A stretch of DNA of 64,000 nucleotides from Strongylocentrotus purpuratus (GCF_000002235.5 NW_022145611.1:12481382-12545381); one strand, 5' to 3'. Positions 34,440 through 47,740 are shown, counted from the first letter of the stretch. Program-made: numbers and translations. Notes: generated by a model not told the origin, from the letters alone.

Positions 34440-35125
34440 ATTGCCGAGGTCATTGGAGGTGAATAGAATGTCAAACCAATCTGAACAGAATACTGAAAAT
34501 GCAAAAGAAAGCCATCCGGTTAATTTCAAATTCACACTACAGAGCTCATTCGAAACCTATAATTTATAAATTAAAGCTTCTCAATGTATTTGATATCTGT
34601 AAATATCATATTGCAGTCTGCATGTACTTATGTCGAAATGAATCATTACCATGTGCACTTCTAAAGTATTTGAAATTGAATTCGACTTTTCATGAAACTA
34701 GAAATCCATCTAATTTCCACCTACCACAAATTTAAAACAACTTTAATGAAAAAATCAATATCTTTCGATGGTCCAAAAATTTGGAATTCCATTCCCATAA
34801 ATATACAACATTGTAAAAGTCTTCAAACTATCAAACGAAAATATGAAATATATTTAATTGAATATTACGTGCGATAAAACTACCAGGCTTTTTACCCCCC
34901 CCCCCCTCCTTGTTTTTTGTTTTCATTCTTCCAATGGTACGATATTTAATATGAGGGATGGACTCTTGCATAAAGACTATTCTCCTAATCTGCTCATCCC
35001 TTCACTCTCATTATGTTATTTTTTTTGTTTGGATGTATGATATTTATGTATGTTTATTCTGTATTTGTAAATGTGACTACTCTGTATTTTTCATGGTGAG
35101 TGTAAATAAATGAACTTGAACAAAC
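34440..35125 (+). mobile_element. 3' end of a non-LTR retrotransposon (LINE), 5'-truncated
   Basis: The translation from 34499 reads MQKKAIRLISNSHYRAHSKP and continues KLKLLNVFDICKYH, the typical C-terminal tail of reverse transcriptases of the CR1/L2/Jockey-like LINE groups. A second frame from about 34700 continues with FDGPKIWNSIPINIQ, the usual follow-on motif, so one frameshift separates the two parts near 34700. The untranslated tail ends ...GTAAATAAATGAACTTGAA near 35120, typical of these elements. The polymerase core is absent, so this is a dead 5'-truncated copy. Confidence 0.75.
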
Positions 35126-35258
35126 GACGACAGTCACTAGTGTGCAAATAAATATATATTTTCCTTTGTCAAAAAAGGTCGTAGAGATAATAATTTGTAC
35201 GTATACATACCAACATCTAATTAGGTGGTTATACTCCCATTTCCCGGGATCAACGCTA

Positions 35259-35259
35259 A

Positions 35260-35296
<37 letters not shown>
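35259..35296. repeat. Poly(C) run of about 37 bases
   Basis: The longest homopolymer in the window. Many shorter C or G runs occur (for example 7148-7169, 33483-33499, 40496-40509), so the exact length should be treated with caution. Confidence 0.9.
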
Positions 35297-35297
<1 letters not shown>

Positions 35298-37977
35298 TAC
35301 CCTCATCACTACCCATACCACCCCATTCAACACCAACACCGATCGACGCCGAGTATGGTTGATTAGGACAGTACACACTGAATTTTCTGGATGATATAAC
35401 AATCATAATCAGTGAAGTCAATTGGCAAGTCAGACATCGTACTTTTTTTAGGTCAAATGATTTTGAAATATTTGACAAGGTTGAATCGGGAATCAATGTA
35501 AAGACTCCTTCACAAGTTCGCAGAAAGCCATTACACGACCGAGGTCGGAGTCAGTTGCTAAGACACCAGACGCGGCCACGTTGTTTATTGAAAGAGGGAA
35601 GGGCAGCATCTTAAATGGAAGATAAAGTTGTTTAGAAAATATGTGTTAATAGTTTCAAAGATTCGAGAAAATATTATAGCATATCACTTTAAGTATTTTC
35701 CAGCAAATTTTTGTCTGAAAATTACTTCAATTGTGCTGAAAAATATATATTTATAATTATTTTGTTATACCGAAACACCTAAAACAATAATGGAATCGTC
35801 CACATTAGCTAACTTCGCCAAGTTGGAGTTAACGAAAGTTTTCTCAGTAGCACCGTATTCGTCGAAATATTACTATTTGCGGAATGTTGTGTGAACTTCA
35901 TCGGTAAACATTCATATTACATAGATATTGAAGTATTGGTCTCGTCAGATATAGTATCTTCATCGTGTGAAATCATTTAGAGGTAAGATATTTTGAAGGT
36001 TGTAATGTGATCATCCATGATGACTTTTAGTTTAGTCCGAGTCTGATGAACGTTCCAGCGCTCCACGAGCTTCAAGTCCCCGAGCCTAGCGGACTAGCCT
36101 ATCCCACAAATCGCTAAGCTAAGCTGGATGGTTTTCTGTGCATGATCATGATGTTCTCTATTTCTATGATGTTCTCTATAGTTCTACATGTATATCTAGA
36201 ACTTTGTTTGCACCAACAGATATTTAGTTGATCTAGACTTGGCCGTGGTTCTTTCATTCATGTTTGTTAAAGTTAATAAAAACTAGTTTAAAAGACGGAT
36301 CGTCACGACGTCAGTGACACACGGCTGATTTGATTTGATTTTGAGTGAGACTGAGAGATTGTCTCCCAAATTGTTTTCGTTGTTGTCTTAGTTTATAGGC
36401 GTTTGTCATTCAGAAGTAAATATTTACGCCTCTTCCCTTAATTAGGATTTTTTCCCCTTAAAAATGTCTAGATTTACTTTTTTTAATACACTAAAAAAGT
36501 TAGGGGTCTACTCACTACACTAGATCTAGACTAGGTCTAGGAGGATCTAAAATCAACCTAGCTAGACTAGATCTAGATCTATAGATATAGATTGGGATAA
36601 ATTGGATTTTTTAAAAGTTAAACTGTTTATGTTGAAGAATTCAGTGGCTGGCGAACTTTATTTTATCTACCGGTAGACCTATTTACTAGTCTTGTTTCGG
36701 TAGGGTGGCTCCATCAGTAGTAACATACTGTTTTCCACTGAGGCCCTTCTACATTGTATACTGCCATTATTGGAGACTTGGGCTAATAATAGATCTAAGT
36801 AAAGGCCTAGATCTATGCTTACAAAAATCAAAGGAAACAACAATGAGATATTTTTTCTCTACCAAATTTTTGTCTCTCTAAACTTAAAAGGTTTTGTGTA
36901 TGGATCATATTATTATTAATAAAAAGATATGAAAAAAGTATGATGGATATGGAGTGACCAAAGTGCAAAGATTTTAAAGATATTAGGAAGTGTGATATTT
37001 GATCCATGATTTCTCATATTCTACACAAATTTATTCATTTAAATTATTACCAAATGGACTGCAAAGATTTTGTCTCTGAGTAAGTTTTTGGTTCCTCTTT
37101 TCATTGGCCATATCAGGATAGCGATTTAAGGTCATGCGCAAACTATGGTCACACCACCATACAACTGTAGATGGTCAAAAGGGTAATACTTCATTAGGAA
37201 TGTGCTTAACTGCTTATCATATATTTATTTTGAGCTGAGGTACAGTAATCTCTTTCCAGCAAATGTAAATAAATGAAATTGGTATTACAAATAGTAATAA
37301 TAGGCTATCAAATACCTTGACAAAGTCTTTTAATTTTGAGAGACAGTTTCCCAAATATCGGCTGTCAGATACAATCCCAGTTAACGATTAACATTGCATT
37401 AGATCATGTCTTAAGTCTTAAGTCCTCTAAATGCTAAGTCCTACATTTGATATAACGAAAATTGTGCATACCATTTTTGGTAAGTAATAAAATCATTAAA
37501 TGCATCCAGTCAAGGTCTATCAAAACTCTTCTATGATATTATGGCTTCATGCTTGTTTAGTTTGAGTTTGACTTTGACTAAACTTGTATTGTGTATTAAA
37601 GTTTGTTGGATAGTTCTGATTTGAATAAGGGGCCAGGGCAAAGCAATTGTGTAGAGAAGATGAAAATCTCCATTCATACAGTACAGCGTAGATCAATATT
37701 TTGATGAGTAGATCTACATGTATATGCACATTGTAGATCTCAAACATCAAGTTTACTTTTTCCCAATTTATGTGAAGTACATCCAAGTCCAGAGATCTAA
37801 TAAAATCATTAAATTCATGAAGTAAGAAATAGACTTAGAGCCAGGTCTATCAAAAGGCTTTAAATCGACCCCTGTTGTTTTATGCATTGTTATACCCAGT
37901 TGGTAATGGAGTAAAGGAGGGTTACCAGGTACGTATCTAGATCTATGCACTTTCAATCCTTTCTTGTTCTTTTGCAG

Positions 37978-38106
37978 GGTCTACAGTTCTACACATGTGT
38001 TTCTAATTTCATCGTAACGTGGCTCTCACTGGTCTTCTGAAACATAAAAGAACTGTCGGAAGAATAGATGTAGTTTTCAAGATCTGAAACAGCTTTCCAG
38101 TACGCA
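37978..38106 (+). other. 5' UTR start of the first STMND1 coding exon
   Basis: TTCTTTTGCAG at 37967-37977 is a strong acceptor, followed by 129 bp without an in-frame ATG before the start codon at 38107. At least one non-coding exon lies upstream and was not located. Confidence 0.5.
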
Positions 38107-41100
38107 ATGGGGTGTGGAAATTCCACTCCAACGAACAGCAAGAATAATTCACTAGCAACTCTTGACAGCAACTCTAGACCCGGAAGCAAGACTGCTCCAA
38201 TCAACAAAAGCCTCGAGTCAGTGCTTAGAGACAATGCGGAGCACAGAGCAAACAGTCGTACCTCTGGCAGGGACAGTGGCATTGACAGTGCCAAGACATC
38301 AGACGGTCGTAGGAGACAGGCTGCCAATCAAGAATCAACCTCACAATCAAACAATAACGAGACAAAGTCGTCCAGTGAGCCGCGTGTCTCGCCTACAAAG
38401 GCTTTGGCTTTTGAAGTGATGGTAGACCATGACAAGGATCAAGGGGAAAGTATTATTGCCAGGCATCCACCCAGGAGATTACAGGTGAGTTGATTGTTGT
38501 TGTATGTATTCATGAAATAAAGAGCACGAATTGTACACTTGTGGAATGGTTGCAAATTGAACTGTATTCAATGTTACCCAAAGTATTGAAAAAAATTGAA
38601 TCATTAATTTGACATTTCCTTAGGGAGATAGTCATCTCCTTTTTGGTGCATGGTGTGCAATGTTTCCTATTTGCACTGATTGCGTTTTTTTTTTTTTTGT
38701 GGGGGGGGGGGGGGAGATAATATCAGAACTTTGCCATATACATATACTGTATGTGTGAAAAAGAGCAGTGAGCCGGTGACCATATTATTTTAATTCCCAT
38801 CCTATTAATGACATGTACAGATGTAATACGATCAAGAATGTTGTCATAATAACTATGAATAGAATATGAATATACATGTATTTTGGTTTATTTCTCTCTT
38901 CATGCATCTCAAAACTGCCATCCATTTTGATACAAATTGGTCTGCATTCATGTTATTCAAACTGTTGCACAATTATGCCAGAAACCTCTTGGGTTTTCAT
39001 GGAAATAAATGGTCATCATTTCCAGACTTCAAAATACACGTTGGATCCATACATTCTGATCCATTCATGTGGAAAGTTTGTGGTTTCATCTTTTCCCTTG
39101 TTTTAATACTGCAACCAGAAACAACTTTAACTTGTTTACTTTGCAGGCCATTAGTTCCTGTCTGCAATCTTTTTTTATTTTTTATCAGTGGCTGATACTT
39201 GGTTTCTAAGGGTGTGCTTGCTTAGCAAACAATGTGTGTGTGTTTATTAGAAGAGTTTGTCAAACAATGACTGAATTGAACAGAGACTTGTCAAGAAACC
39301 GATAGGTGTGGGGTTCATCTGGCTTGTGTGAGCTGGGGACTGTTTCACAAAGATTAAGATTGATTTTAAGTTGGACTTCAATATGACAGGCTGTTTATGT
39401 CACTGTTTGCTTCCACCATTATGAACTTTAAGTAATATCATTCCTTCAATAATGAATTATCAAAAAATAAAAGTTCTGTAGATTTGTGACCATGATTTGT
39501 ACGTCCCTTGAGAGACCAATGCCAGTGAACGGTGAGAGCATACAGTGGCACGAATGGCCTGCCATAGTTACGTCCAACTTAAAGTTGATCTTAGTCTTTG
39601 TGAAACACCCCCCAGGTCAAGTATCCAATGTGTGTACTTTGCTTATGGTAGTCAAAGTCATTTTATTTTTGTCGAAAAAGATGATTTTGATTTGCATTTA
39701 CGTCTCTGAGACATAAATGGGTATATTTTGAAAGTATATAGTGAGATAAATAATTTCCAGCCACCTTTGTTCAAAAATAAAAATTGTGAATACCGAGATT
39801 GATTGATAAAATACATGTAGTCCTAGTTCACAATATTTTAGCTCAAATTTCAAGATAAAAAAAATCAATGTCCAATACTTGTAGTCTAAACTTTTGTCAT
39901 TATTTACATTTGAGGCTCGTTCAGATATGAACCTGCAAAACCACAGTTGTTTTTAAATGATGAAATAAAGTGTAATAAGCTTCCCTTTTCTGTATCTAAC
40001 ATTTAGCTCAGTAAATGCATGCAAGTCCTTTGTTGCGTGCAGTTGTCATTCATTTACAAGTAAAAGGTCGCGGCAGCTTTTTTGCGGTAGTTTACCTCAC
40101 CATATCTGAACAAGCCCTTACTCATAGTCTCATGCACAGTACTCTATTCCCTCGTCATTTTCCATATTTCTTTTTACCTACAGAAATTGGAAATGAAAAG
40201 GGAACCAACTCTTACTGCGGATATGATTGAGGAAAAACTAATGGAGTCTGAGGAGAGAAGGAGACAGGTATGACAAGACATACACTTTGTATGATGTCAC
40301 AGAATGATGTTTTTTTAAAGATATGCCCAACTTTCTCCCCCCCCACCCCTAGCTCCCTCCCTCCCCCACTAAAAATGTTTGAGGGAAATATAATGGAGAC
40401 TGCAGGAAGAAGAAGACTAGTGTGACAATTAAGACATACAATGTGATGGTATGATGCTGTTGGTTTAATGGATTAAGATATGCTGAATTTTCACCCCCCC
40501 CCCCCCCCCACACACCAGAAAATAAGTAATCTTGAGGTGAGACTATACAGTAGGGACTGCACCACTTGTAAACGGTACCTATTGGTTCCCCATGATCCCC
40601 TCTTTCTAATGTTAAGTGAGAGCTGATTTGATGAGATAATCACCAAGCTGTCCGTGAACACGCAGGGAGGTCTAATCCCTCCTGGCCAAACTAGTGCAGT
40701 TAGGCTTTAAACAAAGTACCCAATGCACATGCATGGCCTTAAAAACATTATCCAGATCCTCTGCAAAACAAGCAATTACAGGACTTTGAATACTGTAACA
40801 GTAATTAAAAAAGGAATAGTAGGATTTTGTTCCCTATTTCTTTTTTTAAGGGGGTATCATGTGTACCTTTATCAACAATGTAGTTCAACTGCAAAAGTCA
40901 AGCATGCAGTGCACCCAAAAGAATCTAGATCAACTGCAATACCAATGTCATTTCTCTTCAGGTCCTTGAAGAACGAGGTCAGAGTTCAAAGAGGTCATCT
41001 AGGAGGCGGAAAGAGCTGATACTTGCAAGGCAGTTTGGTAACATTCAAGACAGTGCAGAGCATAGAGAGAAGGTATGGTTCCATTGAACAATTGTCATCT

Positions 41101-43484
41101 TATTTGTTACTAAATGGAAATTGTCTTGAAACATTTAGAGACATAGATGAGATTTTATTTTCTTCATGTCAATTTACTTAAAAATGGGAAGGTTAGTGTG
41201 AATGTGGACTACCGTAAATAGGTCCCAATCTTTGATACATTTATTATCCAGTAATCCATTCCAAATGAGTCGATTCAACTTTCAGATATTTTATCTGGTA
41301 TTTCATGTTAGGATGGGACATCAAAAGACAAAAACACCCTAAAATTATTGCTTTTATTTCCCTTGCCTAATTGAATGTCATTAGAGGTTGATTTGTTGAT
41401 TGATGGTTTTGTGTATTATGATAATTTGATTGATGATGTTTAAATACATTAATATCACACCCATGCATACCAGAACTCCAGGTTTCCTTCAATCAAAGTG
41501 TCAAGGGTAAATCGTTGTAAATCCTTTTCTGTTCATGTCCAAACAAATAGCTTGAAGAAAAGATTGACTCTGCCAGCAAGAACCGTTCCAAGGCTCAGGC
41601 TGATGTCGTTGCCAAGCAGAAGAAGAGAGAACTGAGAGCCAAGCAGGCCAAGGAGAGGGCTAGGAGGATGAGGGAGGAGGAGAACGAGGAGAATCACTTT
41701 GATGTGGAAAAAGACGAGACTTTCAATGCAGAAGATGGTGAGTATGTAAGCCAAGTACAGTGAAACCTGTATATAAAGACTGCTCAAAGAAGACAGGAAA
41801 AAGGGGTCTTTATAGGCAGGTGGTTTTGATATGAAGGTGGTCTTCTTCATGTACCAGTTCCTGTACATCAAGTTTTCAATAAAAGATGATTTTCAATAAA
41901 AGATAATATTCAAGGGAAACAAAATGTTCTTCGATCTTTATGAACATGTGGTCTTTCTATACTGGTGATCACTGAAGCAGGTTTGACTGTCTGTATTATG
42001 TTTAAGATTTATATTTATGTGCATACAAGTAGGAATCCATATTTAGCCGCTATTTGAATTTCTTCTCTTTTTGAAAAATGTAAAGAAAGTTCCTCCATAG
42101 AAGTAACAGAAAACTTTGTCATCAAGAGGATTGGATATTTTGAGAACTACACGATAAAATTGTTACCATGAACAGTTGGTTGTAGATTGGGAGGTTTCTT
42201 TGATGCAGGCAGGAAGTTTCGCCTTACAAACGACAGTGGGCAGCTGCTCTTTTATATGTTTTTCTTTGAACAAGGTGTTACAAAAATGAAATTTTGGTAG
42301 ATACATACATATATGTTGACTGTGCGGGTTATCTTAATGAGCTCTTTGATGTATTGGTAAGGCTCATGTTTATCTTCAGGTGTCAAGCTTCAATTTTTAT
42401 TCTATTCTGTAAAAGAAAAAAATGATCAAAACATATATGCAAATATGACTTTTTAAAAATCACATGCACATAAATTTATACTTATCTACATAAGTAAATG
42501 AAAGGATTTATTCAATTCATGTGTTGTCTAATTTTAACTAAGCTGCCTTTTTAGTTAGAGAGCTGCTTGGCCAACAGGTTCTGTAGCCAAATAATAAAAA
42601 CAAATATGAATACATAAACGATAAACATTTGAATTACACATAGTATAAGGTATAATAAAATGAATAAAGCAAGAAAAAAGAGTACACATAACAATTACAA
42701 CAACAAAAACAGATAGAAAGTTAGAAATGAATTCAATGATGTCAAAGAATGTACAGAAGGCTGCAATAAATTCCTTTTAATGGAGCCTTGGTAATGAAAA
42801 CATCTCATAAATTATTGTGTTCTGCATTTATCACTATAATGAACATGGTAATTGCATGTCTGATACAAACTTTTATTGTTCAATTACTATCACCACCACA
42901 ATATGTAGTGTGATTCACACTACATATTGTGGTGGTCCATTCTCCTTAAAAGGAAAAATTAATACAAAATATATTTCCACAATTATAGGTCACTTGCTTG
43001 TTTGACAGTCAGTTTTGGTCAATGTACATTGAATTATCATATCCTTGTATGCAGTGACAAAAATACACGGGGGCTTGGGGTGAATTAGCCCCCAAAATGC
43101 CAAAAATAGCCCCCGAAAGTCATAAAAGAGCCCCCCAAAATTTGCATAGAGTTTAATGCAAAACAAATTAAAGAGTGTTATTTTTATGCAAGCAAGCTTG
43201 AAAAGTAGCCCCCCAAATTTTTTAATTATTTTTTTCTCTGCGTTTGTACAGATGTGGACTCTTGGTTGGATGGTGATAACAATGCTGGCCTTGGATCTGC
43301 ATCCACCACATCAGAGAGGATCTATAATGGTAGGAGTAGTCCTACCAAGAAGGTACATAGCAATGGACCAAGGGTCGACAAGAGCCTTGACTATGCTTCA
43401 GACTCTGATGACAATCAAGGATGGACAGGCAATGCGTATGGCGCAGGTCAGGCAGCAGGGAAAGATGACTTCTTTGACACGTAG
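38107..43484 (+). CDS. STMND1: Stathmin-domain protein, STMND1-like
   Basis: Exons 38107-38484, 40184-40267, 40962-41072, 41551-41737 and 43252-43484 (stop TAG) join in phase to 330 aa. The N-terminus MGCGNS is a classic site for N-myristoylation at Gly2 and palmitoylation at Cys3, implying membrane attachment; STMND1 also starts MGCG. Residues about 10-105 are Ser/Asn-rich and probably disordered. The stathmin region begins around AFEVMVDHD and RHPPRRLQ, continues as KLEMKREPTLTADMIEEKLM and ESEERRRQVLEERG (compare the stathmin pattern IQKKLEAAEERRK), and then forms a long charged helix, with KLEEKIDSASKNRSKAQ. Stathmins bind two alpha/beta tubulin dimers along such a helix. An acidic, Asp/Ser-rich tail (DVDSWLDGDN ... 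KDDFFDT) ends the protein. Function is inferred from the domain; another MGC-type stathmin relative is possible. Confidence 0.8.
39333..39615. mobile_element. 283-bp inverted-repeat element in an STMND1 intron
   Basis: The ends are CTGGGGACTGTTTCACAAAG and the inverted CTGGGGGGTGTTTCACAAAG. The arms run on for about 40 bp through TTTAAGTTGGAC with scattered mismatches. The outermost GTTTCACAAAG is shared with the 150-bp elements at 14144 and 16826, but the interior differs. Confidence 0.75.
40567..40711 (+). repeat. Dispersed 150-bp repeat, copy B (in an STMND1 intron)
   Basis: Shares CGGTACCT, GAGAGCTGATTTGATGAGAT, CAGGGAGGTCTAATCCCTCC and TGGCCAAA with the copy at 50874-51016. Confidence 0.75.
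41759..41990 (+). repeat. Dispersed AAACCTGTnTATAAAGAC repeat, copy 1
   Basis: Begins CAGTGAAACCTGTATATAAA and ends near CACTGAAGCAGGTTTGACTG; the ends are partly inverted (AAACCTG/CAGGTTT). The second copy is at 44588-44765. It starts 20 bp after the donor of exon 41551-41737. Confidence 0.65.
42892..42936. repeat. Perfect 22-bp inverted repeat
   Basis: ACCACCACAATATGTAGTG at the left is mirrored exactly at the right, with arms of 22 bp (42892-42913 and 42915-42936) separated by one base, inside the last STMND1 intron. Confidence 0.85.
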
Positions 43485-44587
43485 GAAACATGTGGAGGGT
43501 TATGTTTGACTTCAAGCCCTGTGAAGAAATACAAAGCTAGAGACATGGAATAGACAAGATCGAGGCTGGATCGATGTAGTTCAAACCTCAGTGATACCAT
43601 CACTGCATAGGTTGGAATGGCAGTCAGCAGTTACAGTTCCTAGCTTCTTTAGAAACATGTGACTACTTGGGTTTAACCTGAGGTGCCATGAAGAAGATCA
43701 AATAGATTAGAGGTAGACAAGGGCATTGGTCATTGCTCACAGCTCATAGGAGAACAAATGCAGCTACCACCAAAGTCTAAAACACATAATACAGGTCAGG
43801 CAGTAAATAAAAGGGACATCTTTGACCCTATGAAAGCACTTGGAGTCCTTCTTATCACTGGAATGAGAGTATCTTCATTCCTTACTCATCTGGGACTTTG
43901 ATCTTTCCTTTAGTACAGCTCTGGAAAAAGACAGTGGCCCCTGATTTTATCTACACACACTGATGGACCTTGACATTTACATATATGCAACTAGTAAAGA
44001 TGATATTTGACAATGCTAAGTCTGCCGTGAGTAACTTTTCAGTAGCCTGAAATCAGTAGCCTATAGCAGAGCCAGGTAACATTGGAGCACCTTGAGCACC
44101 TTACTTGGTGGATATTTTATTATTAGTATTATGTATACATATTACATTCCCATATGAATGCAGCTTTTCTAGTGTCTATTCAAGCTTGTGTAGAGGATTT
44201 TATGCTCTAGCTTGACCATTGTGCAGAATCCGTCCATTTCATTTTTGCTGTTAATATGGTGCTATGAATGGTGTACATACTGTCCAAAGAGTTTGCTCGG
44301 CCTAACTTTATTTGAAGAGGCCTTACTAGTATGTAAAGATACATCAAATCCATCTTTACAGAGACTGTAAAAATAGTGAAAATATGATGGATTTTAGTCA
44401 TTCAAATACATGTTTTCTTTTTCAATTACGTTCTGTGAATTCCACATTACCAACTGTTGCTGAAGATTGTGTGTTCTCATCAGTACTTCTGTTTTGATTA
44501 AATCGATAGACAACATTTGTGTACACACATATTTTCTGTAGTTCTTTCCAAACCACAGGTAGAAACGTAAAGTCTGTAAGGTCAAAC

Positions 44588-44765
44588 AGTGAAACCTGTC
44601 TATAAAGACCACCCAAGGGAGACAAGAAAAGTGGTCTTCATAGGCAGGTGGTCTTTATGTACAGGTGCCTATAGTACACGTTTTAATGAAAAATAATTTT
44701 CAAGGGAAACAAAAAATTTGGTCTTGGTAGATAGTTGGTCACTAAAGCAGGTTTGATTGTGTTAC
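44588..44765 (+). repeat. Dispersed AAACCTGTnTATAAAGAC repeat, copy 2
   Basis: CAGTGAAACCTGTCTATAAA then GACCACC, GTGGTCTTCATAGGCAGGTG, CAAGGGAAACAAAA and CACTAAAGCAGGTTTGATTG line up with the copy at 41759-41990. It lies in the likely STMND1 3' UTR region. Confidence 0.65.
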
Positions 44766-46894
44766 AAGCTTTGGTAAGAGAACAACAAAAACAAGTTAAA
44801 TTTTGCTGATGTTTTATAACAAATCTTTAATAAAGATTTGCATTCAACTCTGAATAATAAAGATTTTTAAATACCGGTAGACAGAAGTTCCATGCTCAAC
44901 TGCTCTTTCTGCATGAAATATTTCAGTGAAGAGATTTAAAAAATAAATATATACAGGTTTACATATATATATTTACATTCAGGCTGAATTCAAGTTTAGC
45001 TGCAACGGATAGCCTTGCAGTCGAGAGAAATAGTACTTCAGTTCAGTGTGGTCTTTCTAGAATGATATTTCCTACTCCTGCCTGCAACTCTTTGATTCTG
45101 ATCCGTTTATCATCTTTCATTCTGTATACAAAATAATACATTTTACATTAGTTTGAAATGTAATGTAATGGGATATAATGAAAGATATATTTTCTCTCTT
45201 GTGTCAATCCGTGCATATTAAGTTGCATTGACTGCAGCCAGCTCTCCATGCTTGCACCTGGCTGAGGAAACGATGTGCTTTGTGGATGTGTCATATTGCC
45301 GGGAGGATTTTGTCGGTATTCAAAGCTTCTCAGAAAAATCTATGCAAGCAGGTGGGGTTGTTTATGATTCAAGGGAAAATACTTTGTAATCACAGATTAA
45401 TATTGCATGCAATTTAGGATGAATAAATTAATTTGAATCTAAAATGAGGATAATGATGATATGTAAAATCACTTCCTAAATTGGGTATATAATTTTGATT
45501 TGTGTAATGGTGATTATCATTATCATTATCACTAGTGTGTGGATATGAGTAGCATTTTTAATATTTAAAGTGCATAGGGTACATTATATAGGGATTGAAT
45601 ATAGATCACAATTGCACTGAATAATAGAGTATCCACATGACAAATATCAGGAATTACCACACATGTGAAAAAAAATATTGTATTTTGATTAATATTATTT
45701 TTTCTTCCTGTGTGCCATTTATGAGAATACTTGCAATTTTATGTTAAACCAATATACAACATACAATACACTTGATGATGACACTTTGTACTTAGACTGT
45801 TGTAACTTCAATATGCGCAGTATTCTTCTCTTTTTTTGGGGGGGGGGGGGCGGGGCATTTTAACAATATCATATCAGATTAGCTACCGGTAAATAAAACT
45901 ATTTTAGCTGAAAGTTTTTATAACACTCTTGTTTTATTAATACTTTTATTTGGGAGATGATGTATATTAAGTAATTAGATTTTTATACTTGTTTTCATTA
46001 ATGAGTTCTTGAAGAAAAAGAATTTCAGTAGATGAAAGAGTAAGAAATCAAAGTCTTCCAAAAACAAATATGATGTGGTTTAAGTGAAAGCGTTCCATTT
46101 AAAGTCTATTTATATACTTCTGTTTGGACCAATTTTTTGTTTTGGGACATTTCATGTGATTAACATGCATTTCTAGTTAGGTGTATACATGTGGGCATTA
46201 AATCCCATCATCAAACACAGAGTTAATCCAGTTCCAGCCTCAACATTGGTGGTGCCTGTCTATGTATCCGTTCTTCGACAATGAACATTACTCTGTAACA
46301 TATTGTCATTTGTATTCATATTTTAGATAAAGTGGGGTAGTAAATTTAGGGGGTAAAAGAATGAAACCATGAACATGCTTTTTTTTTCCTTCTCAACTCC
46401 TTGTGAATGTACTTAAATGTGCCATATCACTGCCTTAATCCATATAGCAAGTATTGATATGCCATACAAGAATTATCAATACTAAATAAGTAAGATATTA
46501 ACTTTATGAAATTCTTTGTGGCATATGGTCCATAAAAGTACTTACCCGGTACTTTTGTTGTTTAATAGTGCTCAAAAATTGTATGTATTTTGAAGGAGGA
46601 GCTGAACACATGTACATGTATATTTACAAAAATGAGTCTCTGTGTAAATTGCAAATGAAATGGATAGGAGCTACTAATACGTAGCCTTGATATTTTTCTA
46701 GTATGTGTCGAGTGAAACATATAAGATTGAAAAACAAACTCAATATATACTTTGTGTGTGCCATGAATAGCATTCATGAACAAGATTTTATCATATAAAC
46801 CATATATATTTAATTTGAGGTTGTCCTATATTGATGCATGCATGTGCTGTATTATACAGAAGTGTGTGAGTGACTTTTCCATTATTTTATGAGA

Positions 46895-46900
46895 AATAAA
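46895..46900 (+). terminator. Candidate distal poly(A) signal for STMND1
   Basis: AATAAATAAA followed by a T/G-rich segment; would imply a 3.4-kb 3' UTR. Nearer AATAAA sites at 43807 and 44859 are alternatives. Confidence 0.3.
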
Positions 46901-47564
46901 TAAACATATTTGAATGTATATAAACTTTTAAAATGTCTGTAGTTGTGTCTTATTTTGGTTGTTGCTTAATGATGAAAAGTTTGAAAGGAAAGATTAAGCA
47001 AATGTGCACAGTGTAAACATATAGCAAAAAGAGGGAGAAATAGGAGGAAGGGGGAGGGAGAGAGGGAGAGAGATCGAGGGAGAGTGCGCAAGAAGGGGGT
47101 GATCGATAATGATAAAAGAAAAACACTGACAATATCCTTGGGTCAGAATGATAGGAAGAGGACTTTCATAAATTATGACGGATTATAAAGGATATCTATT
47201 ATGTTTCTAAATTTAGAAAGTGAAAATAACTTCAATAGGACTTGCTTTCCATTTCCCGTCTGTAACTTAATTGTTCATTATTTCTCTAATTCACCTACCA
47301 GGTATGACGTGCCTGACCATTGTCGATGAAAAATACTTCGGGGAATGAGGGTAGTTTTATTATTCTGCATTCAGAAAGTGTTACAAAATTTGCTCGGCAC
47401 ATATTTTCCTGTTGACGGTAAAGAACTAATTTGAATCCATTTTAAAGTTTTTTTTGGTGAAAAATTATCATCTTCTTTATGAATTATAAGACATGATCAA
47501 CCGCATTACCCGAGTACCGGTCACCCTCCATGCAGTCCTTCCCCCACAAAATTGTATTGAACTT

Positions 47565-47740
47565 TCTCCCTCTTTCTCCCCCCCCCCCGGTCCTCTCCCC
47601 TCGATCCCCCTTCTCCCTCCCCCCCCCCTCTCTCCCTCCCCCCCCTCCTAGCTCTCTCCCCCCCCCCCCCCTCCTAGCTCTCTCTCCCCCCCCCTCCCCT
47701 CTCTTTCCCCCTCCCCCTCTCTCTCTCTTTCTCTCTTTCC
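47565..47740. repeat. C/T-rich low-complexity tract upstream of NRDE2
   Basis: Alternating C runs and CT blocks including repeated CTCCTAGCTCTCTC. It lies about 420 bp before the NRDE2 start codon. Pro/Ser open frames across it are artefacts. Confidence 0.85.

Larger units (their letters stand above)
28776..37977. other. Long gap between MCFD2 and the stathmin-domain gene
   Basis: A 9.2-kb AT-rich stretch between divergent genes. A candidate MCFD2 5' UTR exon, an ATAA-type repeat, a LINE remnant, a poly(C) run and short hairpins are listed separately. The rest, including 28800-31380 and 35300-37970, shows nothing I can interpret. Promoters of both genes should lie here. Confidence 0.5.
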
